From NCBI RefSeq assembly GCF_946187255.1, contig NZ_CAMHRZ010000099.1:1-11321 (forward strand): a stretch of 11,321 nt of DNA, given 5' to 3'. The DNA is from an uncultured Ruminococcus sp. (GTDB lineage: Bacteria; Bacillota; Clostridia; Oscillospirales; Ruminococcaceae). The position numbers and the translations under genes were made by a program. This document shows positions 5,605 through 11,321 of this stretch, piece by piece. Every line of letters begins with the position of its first letter. Position 1 is the first letter of the stretch. The notes beneath the pieces are model-generated. The model saw only the letters and a program-made list of their open reading frames with translations. It ran no database searches and was not told the DNA's origin.

Positions 5605-6880
5605 ACGGTATATATTCAAACTCAAAGTCGAATACTGCGACTGTGTCGCCTTCCTTGATGCCCATAGCCTCCAGCTTTCTTATGATACCGCTGGATACCA
5701 GCACATTCTGGAAATACTGCAGTGACGAATAATCGTCCATATTAGCGACTCTGAGAATATCATACAGCCAGTCTGCCTCGACGAAGTATACTCCGTCCTC
5801 GACAGTGATGGAAAATTCTCTGTTGTTTGTGCTCTTGCGCTCGACTTCTTCTTTAGTGAGCTCCTGCACTTCAAAGCGCTTGACGGGAGGAAGTTCCGCC
5901 AGCTTCTCGCTAACCGCGTATATAAGTTCCTTAGTTCCCTGAGTGGTCGCAGCGGATATCTCAAAGAAGGGGAGTCCCTTGCTTTCGATATACTCCTTGA
6001 ACCTTTCGATCTGTTCGGGCTGTGCCATATCGCACTTGTTTGCAGCGACTATCTGCGGTGCTTCCGCCAGTTCCTCCGAGAAATTCGCCAGCTCCTTGTT
6101 TATCGCTTTAAAGTCCTCGACGGGGTCGCGTCCTTCAATGCCTGAAACGTCAACCACATGAACGATAAGTCTGCATCTCTCAACGTGTCTTAGGAACTCA
6201 TGTCCCAGTCCGACACCCTCGCTTGCGCCCTCGATAAGTCCGGGAATATCAGCCATAACGAAGGATCTTTCTTCCTCCACCTTAACGACACCCAGTACGG
6301 GTACCAGTGTGGTGAAGTGATAATTGGCGATCTTCGGCTTTGCTGCCGATACCACTGATATCAGTGTGGATTTTCCCACATTGGGAAATCCCACAAGACC
6401 CACATCTGCCAGCAGCTTCAGTTCAAGCGAGACCGTATATTCGTCGCCTCGAAAGCCGGGTTTTGCAAAACGCGGTATCTGTCTTGTGGAGGTAGCGAAG
6501 TGTGCATTGCCTCTGCCGCCTTTGCCGCCGTGTGCGATGATGACAGGCTCATCACCCGACATATCAGCCATGATCCTGCCTGTTTCGGCATCCCTGACAA
6601 CCGTTCCTCGAGGCACCTTTATCACCAGGTCGGGAGCGCTTCTTCCGTAGGAATTCTTAGCGCCGCCGTTCTGACCTTTATCTGCCACATATTTCTTCTT
6701 GTAGCGGAAATCGATAAGGTTGGATATGTTGTCATCGACCTTAAAGATTATATCTCCGCCTTTGCCGCCGTCACCGCCGTCGGGTCCTCCTGCGGCAACA
6801 TATTTTTCACGGTGGAAAGAAACTGCGCCGTCTCCTCCGTCACCCGCTTTGATATAGATTTTTGCCTGATCGACAAACAT
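5603..6880 (-). CDS. obg: GTPase Obg (CgtA), 50S ribosome assembly
   Basis: A 425-residue protein with all three Obg domains. The Gly-rich Obg fold spans about 1-158 (FVDQAKIYIKAGDGGDGAVS, GGKGGRGNAHF). The G domain has G1 GFPNVGKST (164-172), a TT switch at 190-191, G3 DIPG (211-214), G4 NKCD (281-284) and G5 SAAT (309-312). A C-terminal OCT domain spans about 352-425. Obg binds the large subunit late in assembly as a (p)ppGpp-sensitive checkpoint and is essential in most bacteria. It is cytosolic and ribosome-associated. AAGGAGG lies 7 nt before the ATG and overlaps the end of the upstream membrane-protein gene, whose stop is only 15 nt away, so the two are probably cotranscribed. In many Firmicutes obg directly follows rpmA; here a terminator and two extra genes intervene. 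Confidence 0.97.
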   Translation of the reverse strand: MFVDQAKIYIKAGDGGDGAVSFHREKYVAAGGPDGGDGGKGGDIIFKVDDNISNLIDFRYKKKYVADKGQNGGAKNSYGRSAPDLVIKVPRGTVVRDAETGRIMADMSGDEPVIIAHGGKGGRGNAHFATSTRQIPRFAKPGFRGDEYTVSLELKLLADVGLVGFPNVGKSTLISVVSAAKPKIANYHFTTLVPVLGVVKVEEERSFVMADIPGLIEGASEGVGLGHEFLRHVERCRLIVHVVDVSGIEGRDPVEDFKAINKELANFSEELAEAPQIVAANKCDMAQPEQIERFKEYIESKGLPFFEISAATTQGTKELIYAVSEKLAELPPVKRFEVQELTKEEVERKSTNNREFSITVEDGVYFVEADWLYDILRVANMDDYSSLQYFQNVLVSSGIIRKLEAMGIKEGDTVAVFDFEFEYIP

Positions 6881-6895
6881 TCTCCGACCTCCTTA

Positions 6896-7678
6896 TCAGA
6901 ATCTGTCATTGTCATCGAAATAACGATTGAAAGAACTGTAGCTTCCTCTGCCGTATCTTCTTCTTCTTTGTCTGAGTGCTTCGGCTTTTTCACGCTGTAT
7001 CCTCGCATGAGCCAGTCCTACTAGCGCATCTTCGGTACAATCGAATTTGAATTCGGGTTCGTATACTTTGCCCGCGTCGTAGTTTTCAGCTGTCTTTTTA
7101 GATTTTCTTGCCGCAGACAGCAGTATCAGACCCAGTATGATATTACCCGCATAAAAAGCGTACCACAGCACAGGCGGATCATACAGCCTATATATCCTTT
7201 CGGCTTCCGCTCTGCCGCAGGAAGGCTTGTCTACGGGAAAGATCCTGCCCCAGCTTGTCTTATATAAAGTCACCTTATCGAGATCATAGCTGTCGAATTT
7301 TCTGTACATTAAGTACGGTACTGTTCTTTTGAAAAGGACCTTTTCTTCGACATCCCCGTCGCTGTTCTTTTCCGATTCCTCAAAAATATTGTAATTCTCG
7401 GGATCCTCATATATTTTGCTGAAATCAGTTTCCAGCTCTTTATCGACCTTCTGACTGATCTCCATGTAATATACACGGTAACTTCCGCCCCTTGAAGAGC
7501 GGTATTCCTCGCTGTAAGTGATCACCGAGCAGTTGTCATACGTTCCGACCTTAGTTACATTTGTGTAGCCCGTGAAAGATTTCAGTAAAAAAACCAACAC
7601 TGCAAGCCCGATAAAAAATATTCCTGCCTTCGCCGAGGAACGGCTAAGGTTTTTGTTCATCTGTTCAACTGAATTCAT
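6896..7678 (-). CDS. Membrane protein of unknown function, paralogue 2 of a tandem pair
   Basis: A 260-residue protein I do not recognise as a named family. One hydrophobic helix lies at about 18-33, then an extended domain of about 135 residues, a second helix at about 171-190, and a basic C-terminal tail (RKSKK, then RQRRRRYGRG). Positive charges flank both helices on the terminal sides, which predicts both ends inside and the central domain outside. It shares with its upstream neighbour T36GYT39, KVGT, NC (Cys50), YKT..G..FPV, a second Cys at 154, EAER.YR..DPP and an NY...Y.P.F segment, at nearly the same residue positions. Two conserved Cys in the exterior domain could form a disulfide. 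GGAG lies 8 nt before the ATG. It sits 39 nt after its paralogue and 15 nt before obg, implying one operon. No catalytic motif is seen. Confidence 0.8.
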   Translation of the reverse strand: MNSVEQMNKNLSRSSAKAGIFFIGLAVLVFLLKSFTGYTNVTKVGTYDNCSVITYSEEYRSSRGGSYRVYYMEISQKVDKELETDFSKIYEDPENYNIFEESEKNSDGDVEEKVLFKRTVPYLMYRKFDSYDLDKVTLYKTSWGRIFPVDKPSCGRAEAERIYRLYDPPVLWYAFYAGNIILGLILLSAARKSKKTAENYDAGKVYEPEFKFDCTEDALVGLAHARIQREKAEALRQRRRRYGRGSYSSFNRYFDDNDRF

Positions 7679-7717
7679 TTTTGTTTCTCCGTTCAGGTAT
7701 ATCGTTATACCCTTGTT

Positions 7718-8539
7718 CTACTTCCATTTGTCATACTTTGATACGATCTTATCTCTTTCGATGGATACCATTTCATCTCTGTATTTTAATGCGCGGCTGC
7801 CGTATCTGCTGTCGGGGGTCACCATTGTATCTATAAATCCCTGTCTGCGGTCGAAATCTCTCAGTTCTCTGTCGATGGACTTGGTCCTCTTGAAATCCAG
7901 CATCGCAGACGCGGTACTTGTGTCGTAGAACTGCGGTTTGAACTCATAGTTCTCGTTTGCATAGTTTGCCGCCACTTTGAAAAGAGATATCGAATAGAAC
8001 AGGCACATAAGCCCGATGGCACCCGAGATTCCGTAAGCCCAGTACCATCTTCCCGGAGGATCCAGCTTTCTGTATTCACGCTCTGCTTCTTTTTCGTCGC
8101 AGTCGATCTTATACACAGGGAATTCCTTACCCTCAGCCGTTTTGTATATCGTCAGGCTGTGCTCGCGGTAGCCCGCGAAATAGTGTGAATAGGAGTAGGA
8201 TATCTCCCCCTGAAAGACCACCTTGTCTGCGTCGCTTACTTTTATCGAATCCTCATATATATCGTAGTCTTCGTCGTTATACATTTTGTCGATATCCAGA
8301 TCGATGTATTCATCGCCTCTGTTTACCGCACTCAGATAGTAAGCCATTTTGGTATTGAATGGGACCTGCTCCGACCATATCTTTATATCGCAGTTACGGA
8401 TAGTCCCGACCTTTTCTACCTTAGTATAACCCGTGTGGTTCTTATAGGCAAAGCTCCCTCCTGCCAGCAGCAGGAAAACCACCGCTATCCTGAAAAAGGA
8501 CATTCCCATACTTCTGTGAAGTTCTGACTTATTATTCAT
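7718..8539 (-). CDS. Membrane protein of unknown function, paralogue 1 of a tandem pair
   Basis: A 273-residue protein from ATG 8539, chosen because GGAG lies 8 nt upstream; a longer frame from 8578 runs into a palindrome and lacks a ribosome site. The plan matches the downstream gene: a helix at about 15-32, an exterior domain from T36GYT39 to about 160 with Cys50 and Cys147, a helix at about 165-187, and a cytoplasmic tail rich in Asp, Arg and Lys (DRELRDFDRR) that may be helical. Shared blocks are TGYT.V.KVGT..NC, YKT..G..FPV.K..C, EAER.YR..DPP..WY and ANY...Y.F.P.F. The tails diverge, which suggests different inner partners. It is the first gene of the group leading to obg, just after the rpmA terminator. 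A promoter is not obvious. The function is unknown. Confidence 0.8.
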   Translation of the reverse strand: MNNKSELHRSMGMSFFRIAVVFLLLAGGSFAYKNHTGYTKVEKVGTIRNCDIKIWSEQVPFNTKMAYYLSAVNRGDEYIDLDIDKMYNDEDYDIYEDSIKVSDADKVVFQGEISYSYSHYFAGYREHSLTIYKTAEGKEFPVYKIDCDEKEAEREYRKLDPPGRWYWAYGISGAIGLMCLFYSISLFKVAANYANENYEFKPQFYDTSTASAMLDFKRTKSIDRELRDFDRRQGFIDTMVTPDSRYGSRALKYRDEMVSIERDKIVSKYDKWK

Positions 8540-8560
8540 TTTATTATCTCCGAAAATGCC

Positions 8561-8576
8561 GTATCTTATAAGATAC
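8561..8576. promoter_or_regulatory. Perfect 16-bp palindrome: candidate operator
   Basis: GTATCTTATAAGATAC is a perfect inverted repeat between the rpmA terminator and the first membrane-protein gene, 22 bp upstream of its ATG. Its centre, TATAAG, could act as a weak -10 box, but no matching -35 is seen. A dimeric repressor site is inference. Confidence 0.4.
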
Positions 8577-8582
8577 AACTTT

Positions 8583-8616
8583 AAAAAAGACCCCGAGCAA
8601 AGGCGCTCAGGGTCTT
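8583..8616 (-). terminator. Intrinsic terminator of the rplU-prp-rpmA operon
   Basis: On the - strand the arms at 8605-8616 and 8587-8598 form a 12-bp stem with one wobble pair (AAGACCCTGAGC with GCTCGGGGTCTT) and a 6-nt loop. A run of six T follows. Confidence 0.92.
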
Positions 8617-8628
8617 GTCAAAACGTAA

Positions 8629-8910
8629 TTAAGCCTGAGGATAAACCGAAACCTTCTTACGGTCCTTACCCATTCTTTCAAATCTTACGATACCGTCGCT
8701 TGTAGCAAACAGAGTATCATCAGAACCACGCTTAACGTTCTCGCCCGGGTGGATGTGAGTACCTCTCTGACGAACAAGTATATTACCGGCCAGAACAAAC
8801 TGACCGTCAGCTCTCTTTACGCCCAGTCTCTTGGACTCGGATTCACGACCGTTCTTGGTAGAACCCATACCTTTCTTATGAGCGAAATACTGCATAGAGA
8901 TCTTTATCAT
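8629..8910 (-). CDS. rpmA: 50S ribosomal protein L27 with cleavable N-terminal extension
   Basis: A 93-residue protein, full length. It begins MIKISMQYFA before HKKGMGSTKNG, which matches the Firmicutes-type extension ending in a (Q)FFA-like motif that the protease Prp removes; Tyr replaces the first Phe. The mature N-terminus reaches the peptidyl transferase centre, so removal of the extension is needed for function in organisms where it was tested. The rest is classical L27: GRESESKRLGVKRADGQFV, RQRGTHIHPGENV and DDTLFATSDGIVRFER. GGAGG lies 11 nt before the ATG, a longish spacing, in the possible loop of a 6-bp AT-rich stem (8916-8921 with 8932-8937). It is the last gene of the operon, 38 nt after prp, followed by a strong terminator. 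Confidence 0.97.
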   Translation of the reverse strand: MIKISMQYFAHKKGMGSTKNGRESESKRLGVKRADGQFVLAGNILVRQRGTHIHPGENVKRGSDDTLFATSDGIVRFERMGKDRKKVSVYPQA

Positions 8911-8948
8911 TTGTGATTACACCTCCGTTAATGTAATGATTGTCAGCC

Positions 8949-9260
8949 TCAGCCGACCTTTAGCTTGATATGCCCGGGAAACTCATCGCTGATATTATAC
9001 AGATGAATCAACAGTCCCATAATGACTTTGTCCGCGTTTTCATCAGCCTGTTCCATCACAAGCCTGATCTCATTTTCATCTACCGATACCTCTGCATCCA
9101 GCTTGAATGCTTCTGTAATGGTATTCGCTGCCATCATGACAGCTGATGACACGCTTGCACAGCAGACATCGTAGCCGAAATCAGCCATACCTGCATGACC
9201 TGTAACGCGAAAGCCTGTCAGCATATCATTCTGATCCTTGAAAAAATCTGCGGCGATCAT
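8949..9260 (-). CDS. prp: Ribosomal-processing cysteine protease Prp
   Basis: A 103-residue protein of the YsxB/Prp family. The signature TGHAGMADFGYDVCCASVSS contains the catalytic pair His22 and Cys34, at the same positions as described in Staphylococcus aureus. The remainder is a small mixed fold with a conserved hydrophobic C-terminal helix (KVIMGLLIHLYNIS). It removes the N-terminal extension of L27, its neighbour and substrate; the L27 here does carry such an extension. It is cytosolic. GAGG lies 5 nt before the ATG in the 14-nt gap after rplU, so it is cotranscribed with both ribosomal genes. The order rplU-prp-rpmA is the canonical Firmicutes one. It was formerly annotated as a hypothetical ribosomal protein (YsxB). 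Confidence 0.95.
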   Translation of the reverse strand: MIAADFFKDQNDMLTGFRVTGHAGMADFGYDVCCASVSSAVMMAANTITEAFKLDAEVSVDENEIRLVMEQADENADKVIMGLLIHLYNISDEFPGHIKLKVG

Positions 9261-9274
9261 ACGATCCTCACAAA

Positions 9275-9586
9275 TTATGCGTTGATAGCTTCGATAACTA
9301 CCTTGGTGTAGGGCTGTCTGTGACCCATCTTCCTCTTCTCACCCTTCTTGGGCTTGTAGGTGAAGACTGTGATCTTCTTAGCCTTGCCGTTCTTGACTAC
9401 CTTTGCGGATACAGTTGCACCCTCAACGTAAGGAGCGCCAACCTTGATACCTGCATCAGTGCCGACTGCCATTACCTTATCGAAAGTAACGGTCTCATCT
9501 GCATTAACGTCCAGCTTCTCGATGAAAACCTCATCGCCTGCCTTGACCTGATACTGCTTTCCGCCTGTTTCAATTACTGCGTACAT
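9275..9586 (-). CDS. rplU: 50S ribosomal protein L21
   Basis: A 103-residue protein beginning MYAVIETGGKQYQV, the usual L21 start. Conserved KITVFTYKPKKGEKRKMGHR and QPYTKV near the C-terminus contact 23S rRNA. An in-frame GTG at 9598 would add four residues, but AGGTG lies 9 nt before ATG 9586 and family alignment favours the ATG. It is a component of the 50S subunit that binds 23S rRNA. It is the first gene of the rplU-prp-rpmA operon, behind a strong extended -10 promoter and a leader of about 90 nt that is likely to carry feedback regulation. Confidence 0.97.
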   Translation of the reverse strand: MYAVIETGGKQYQVKAGDEVFIEKLDVNADETVTFDKVMAVGTDAGIKVGAPYVEGATVSAKVVKNGKAKKITVFTYKPKKGEKRKMGHRQPYTKVVIEAINA

Positions 9587-9677
9587 CTTTATATGCACCT
9601 GCCTTTACATGAACTCGCTGCGCACGGTGGTGACGTGACCTTGATCACGCACTCTTGTTAAACCGTAAACATGCGGC
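9587..9677 (-). promoter_or_regulatory. rplU 5' leader, candidate L21 autoregulatory RNA
   Basis: The predicted leader runs from about 9677 to the rplU start. It contains a hairpin, CGTGAT-CAAG-GTCACG (9634-9649), and further short complementary words (CAC-CACC-GTG). Leader structures upstream of rplU are known in Firmicutes. I identify this one by position and folding, not by matching a consensus. Confidence 0.5.
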
Positions 9678-9683
9678 ATATCT

Positions 9684-9712
9684 ATCATACCATACATATA
9701 TATAGAAGTCAA
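9684..9712 (-). promoter_or_regulatory. Strong promoter of the rplU-prp-rpmA operon
   Basis: On the - strand TTGACT (9707-9712), a 17-nt spacer and TATGAT (9684-9689), with TG one base before the -10 (extended -10). Confidence 0.88.
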
Positions 9713-9730
9713 GAGATTAAAAGAGATTAA
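9711..9730. repeat. Tandem 10-bp repeat abutting the rplU -35 box
   Basis: AAGAGATTAA occurs twice head to tail and overlaps the -35 element by 2 bp. It may be an upstream activating site or an AT-rich UP element. No convincing terminator for radA lies between 9745 and this point. Confidence 0.5.
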
Positions 9731-9744
9731 CAAAAAATTTACAA

Positions 9745-11121
9745 TTAACCGATCGCCGCAAAGGCGTCCCTGATCGACTTTGCACCGATTATCTGTATAT
9801 TGTATTTTTTCGTATTGATCTTATTTACTGTATAATAGGGGAGTATACAGCGCTCAAAGCCCATTCTTTCGGCTTCCTGTATACGCTGTTCGGCGTGGGT
9901 GATGTTCCTCAGCTCACCGCCGAGACCTATCTCTCCCAGTGCTATCGTCTTCTCCTCCACTACCTTGTCTGTCACGCAGGAGTACAGCGCCATTGCCACT
10001 GTAAGGTCTGCGGCAGTATCATCGAGTTTGAGACCGCCGATGATATTGATAAATACATCCAACCCGCCGAAGAAATAACCCAGCCTTTTTTCGAGTACTG
10101 CGAGTATAATAGACATACGGTAATAATCAAATCCCGTTGCTGTGCGGCGGGGCTGTGAGGTACTGCTTTTTGATACCAGTGCCTGTACCTCTGCCATGAT
10201 CGGTCGTGAACCCTCCATAACGCAGGCGACGCAGCTTCCCGAAACGTTCAGCGGTCTGCCCTCCAGCATGAGCATGGAAGGATTATCCACTTCCACCAGT
10301 CCCGAATCAGCCATCTCAAATACGCCTATCTCGTTTGTCGAGCCGAAACGGTTCTTCACCGCACGGAGAATGCGGTAGGTAAGGTTGCGCTGACCCTCGA
10401 AATACAGCACACTGTCAACTATATGCTCCATGACTTTAGGTCCTGCGATAGCGCCGTCCTTATTAACATGACCCACTATAAATACTGGTATCTCCTCGGA
10501 TTTGGCAGTTCTCATGAACAGGTTGGTACATTCCCTCACCTGTGTCACTGAACCTTGTGCCGAGCTTATCCCGCTGATGCTCATGGTCTGTATTGAGTCT
10601 ATTATGACTATCTCGGGCTTTTCCTTTGTTATAGCCGCACAGATGCTCTCAGCGTCCGTTTCTGCCAGCAGGTAAAGGTTATCGCTGTTGACACCCAGTC
10701 GGTTTGCTCTCAGCTTTATCTGCCTTGCGGATTCCTCGCCCGATACATAGAGTATGGTATGGTCATCTCCCATAGTCTGGCAAATCTGCAAAAGCATCGT
10801 GGATTTGCCTATACCCGGCTCACCGCCCAGCAACACCAGCGAACCCTTTACAAGTCCGCCGCCCAGCACCCTGTTTAACTCCTTCATGCCCGTATCATAG
10901 CGTATCTCACGGCTGCTGGCATCAACCGAATTGATGCTCAGTATATTGTCGGAGATATCCTTTATCGCGGCGGCTTTTGCTTTGCCCGCTGCCCGCGAGG
11001 ATACCTGCACCTCGACTTCTTCAAAGGTGTTCCACTCGCCGCAGTCGGGGCATTTTCCGTTCCATTTGCTTGTTTCGTATCCGCAGTTGGTGCAGACATA
11101 CGAATTCCTGACCTTTGCCAT
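9745..11121 (-). CDS. radA: DNA repair protein RadA (Sms)
   Basis: A 458-residue protein, full length. An N-terminal C4 zinc finger has Cys10, Cys13, Cys24 and Cys27 (CTNCG, CPDCG). The RecA-like ATPase has Walker A GGEPGIGKST (99-108), Walker B IVIIDS (171-176) and the RadA-specific KNRFG motif (256-260). A Lon-protease-like C-terminal domain spans about 330-450 (GGLDVFINIIGGLKLDDTA, ALGEIGLGGELR) without protease activity in this family. RadA is a helicase that drives branch migration in recombinational repair and transformation. It is cytosolic. The start matches the family, yet no Shine-Dalgarno is visible. The gene begins 6 nt after the stop of the Dabb-family gene, so translational coupling is likely. 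It ends 32 bp before the rplU promoter with no clear terminator. Confidence 0.97.
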   Translation of the reverse strand: MAKVRNSYVCTNCGYETSKWNGKCPDCGEWNTFEEVEVQVSSRAAGKAKAAAIKDISDNILSINSVDASSREIRYDTGMKELNRVLGGGLVKGSLVLLGGEPGIGKSTMLLQICQTMGDDHTILYVSGEESARQIKLRANRLGVNSDNLYLLAETDAESICAAITKEKPEIVIIDSIQTMSISGISSAQGSVTQVRECTNLFMRTAKSEEIPVFIVGHVNKDGAIAGPKVMEHIVDSVLYFEGQRNLTYRILRAVKNRFGSTNEIGVFEMADSGLVEVDNPSMLMLEGRPLNVSGSCVACVMEGSRPIMAEVQALVSKSSTSQPRRTATGFDYYRMSIILAVLEKRLGYFFGGLDVFINIIGGLKLDDTAADLTVAMALYSCVTDKVVEEKTIALGEIGLGGELRNITHAEQRIQEAERMGFERCILPYYTVNKINTKKYNIQIIGAKSIRDAFAAIG

Positions 11122-11127
11122 ATTTTA

Positions 11128-11321
11128 TCAGAATTCGTAGTCAATGCAGGCTCTGTCTTCCTTGACAGTCGCCACGAATTTACCGAATTCTATATGAGTG
11201 GGGGAGGTCTGATAAGTGTTCAGATCCTCAACGCTGTCAAAATCGAATATCAGCGAAACATCGAAATTGCTGTCGGGAGTGCGCTTGTCGTTGTACACCA
11301 CCTCATATCTTTTCAGCTGGG
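11128..11321 (-). CDS. Dabb (stress-responsive A/B barrel) family protein, 3' part only
   Basis: The window edge cuts off the start; 63 complete C-terminal codons are visible, ending in TGA at 11128-11130. The residues read RYEVVYNDKRTPDSNFDVSL, then IFDFDSVEDLNTYQTSPTHI, and end DRACIDYEF. The pattern of an aliphatic strand D-F-D, a helix, Y-x-x-x-P-x-H, and a final V/A-x-D-Y is that of the dimeric alpha-beta barrel Dabb family, small proteins of about 100 residues found across bacteria and plants. Most have no known function; a few relatives are enzymes. It precedes radA by 6 nt, so the two are probably one transcript. The family assignment is by eye from part of the protein. Confidence 0.75.
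   Translation of the reverse strand, partial: QLKRYEVVYNDKRTPDSNFDVSLIFDFDSVEDLNTYQTSPTHIEFGKFVATVKEDRACIDYEF

Noticed and set aside
5603..5625. Overlap of mrnC with obg using the upstream ATG at 5625
   Set aside because: The ATG at 5592 has AAGGA at 7 nt and gives the usual family length, with Asp23 at the known position.
6500..7024. A 174-codon open frame on the + strand
   Set aside because: It is antisense across the obg start and the upstream gene, with no ribosome site and no plausible domain.

Overview
The window looks like chromosomal DNA of a low-to-medium GC Gram-positive bacterium of class Clostridia, most likely a Ruminococcus-like member of the Oscillospiraceae. This is inferred from L27 with a cleavable N-terminal extension next to its protease Prp, from Mini-ribonuclease III (a Firmicutes/cyanobacterial enzyme), from AAGGAGG-type ribosome sites, from sigma-A-type promoters, and from a secreted fibronectin-III/transglutaminase-like protein of the kind common in ruminococci. 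I see no phage, IS element, CRISPR array, tRNA or rRNA.

Layout. (1) 1-1556: a promoter, a structured leader and a secreted FN3-FN3-transglutaminase-like protein on the + strand, ending in a perfect 12-bp hairpin that serves both converging genes. (2) 1565-2800 (-): a CNNM/CBS/CorC-type membrane protein, followed upstream by about 225 bp of non-coding DNA holding two copies of a 70-bp direct repeat. (3) 3074-4324: a divergent pair of small membrane proteins with low-complexity tails or linkers (a zinc-ribbon/QPY-rich protein on - and an N/Y/G-rich protein on +), each with a near-perfect promoter in a shared 312-bp control region. (4) 4357-8539 (-): an apparent operon of two paralogous membrane proteins of unknown function, then obg (ribosome-assembly GTPase), mrnC (23S rRNA maturation) and yebC, ending in a hairpin terminator. 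(5) 8583-9712 (-): the rplU-prp-rpmA operon with a strong promoter, a leader of about 90 nt and its own terminator. (6) 9745-11321 (-): radA preceded by the 3' end of a Dabb-family gene.

How the genes work together. Regions 4 and 5 are a ribosome-biogenesis neighbourhood: L21 and L27 are made with Prp, the protease that trims L27, and Obg and Mini-III act on maturation of the 50S subunit. YebC-family proteins are now linked to translation as well as transcription. The classical rplU-prp-rpmA-obg order is interrupted here by a terminator and the tandem membrane-protein pair, which is the most unusual arrangement in the window. The remaining genes are housekeeping or cell-envelope functions. 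No clearly new defence or mobile system is visible. The best candidates for something undescribed are the paralogous membrane pair, the divergent low-complexity membrane proteins with a tandem-repeat operator, and the 70-bp repeat.
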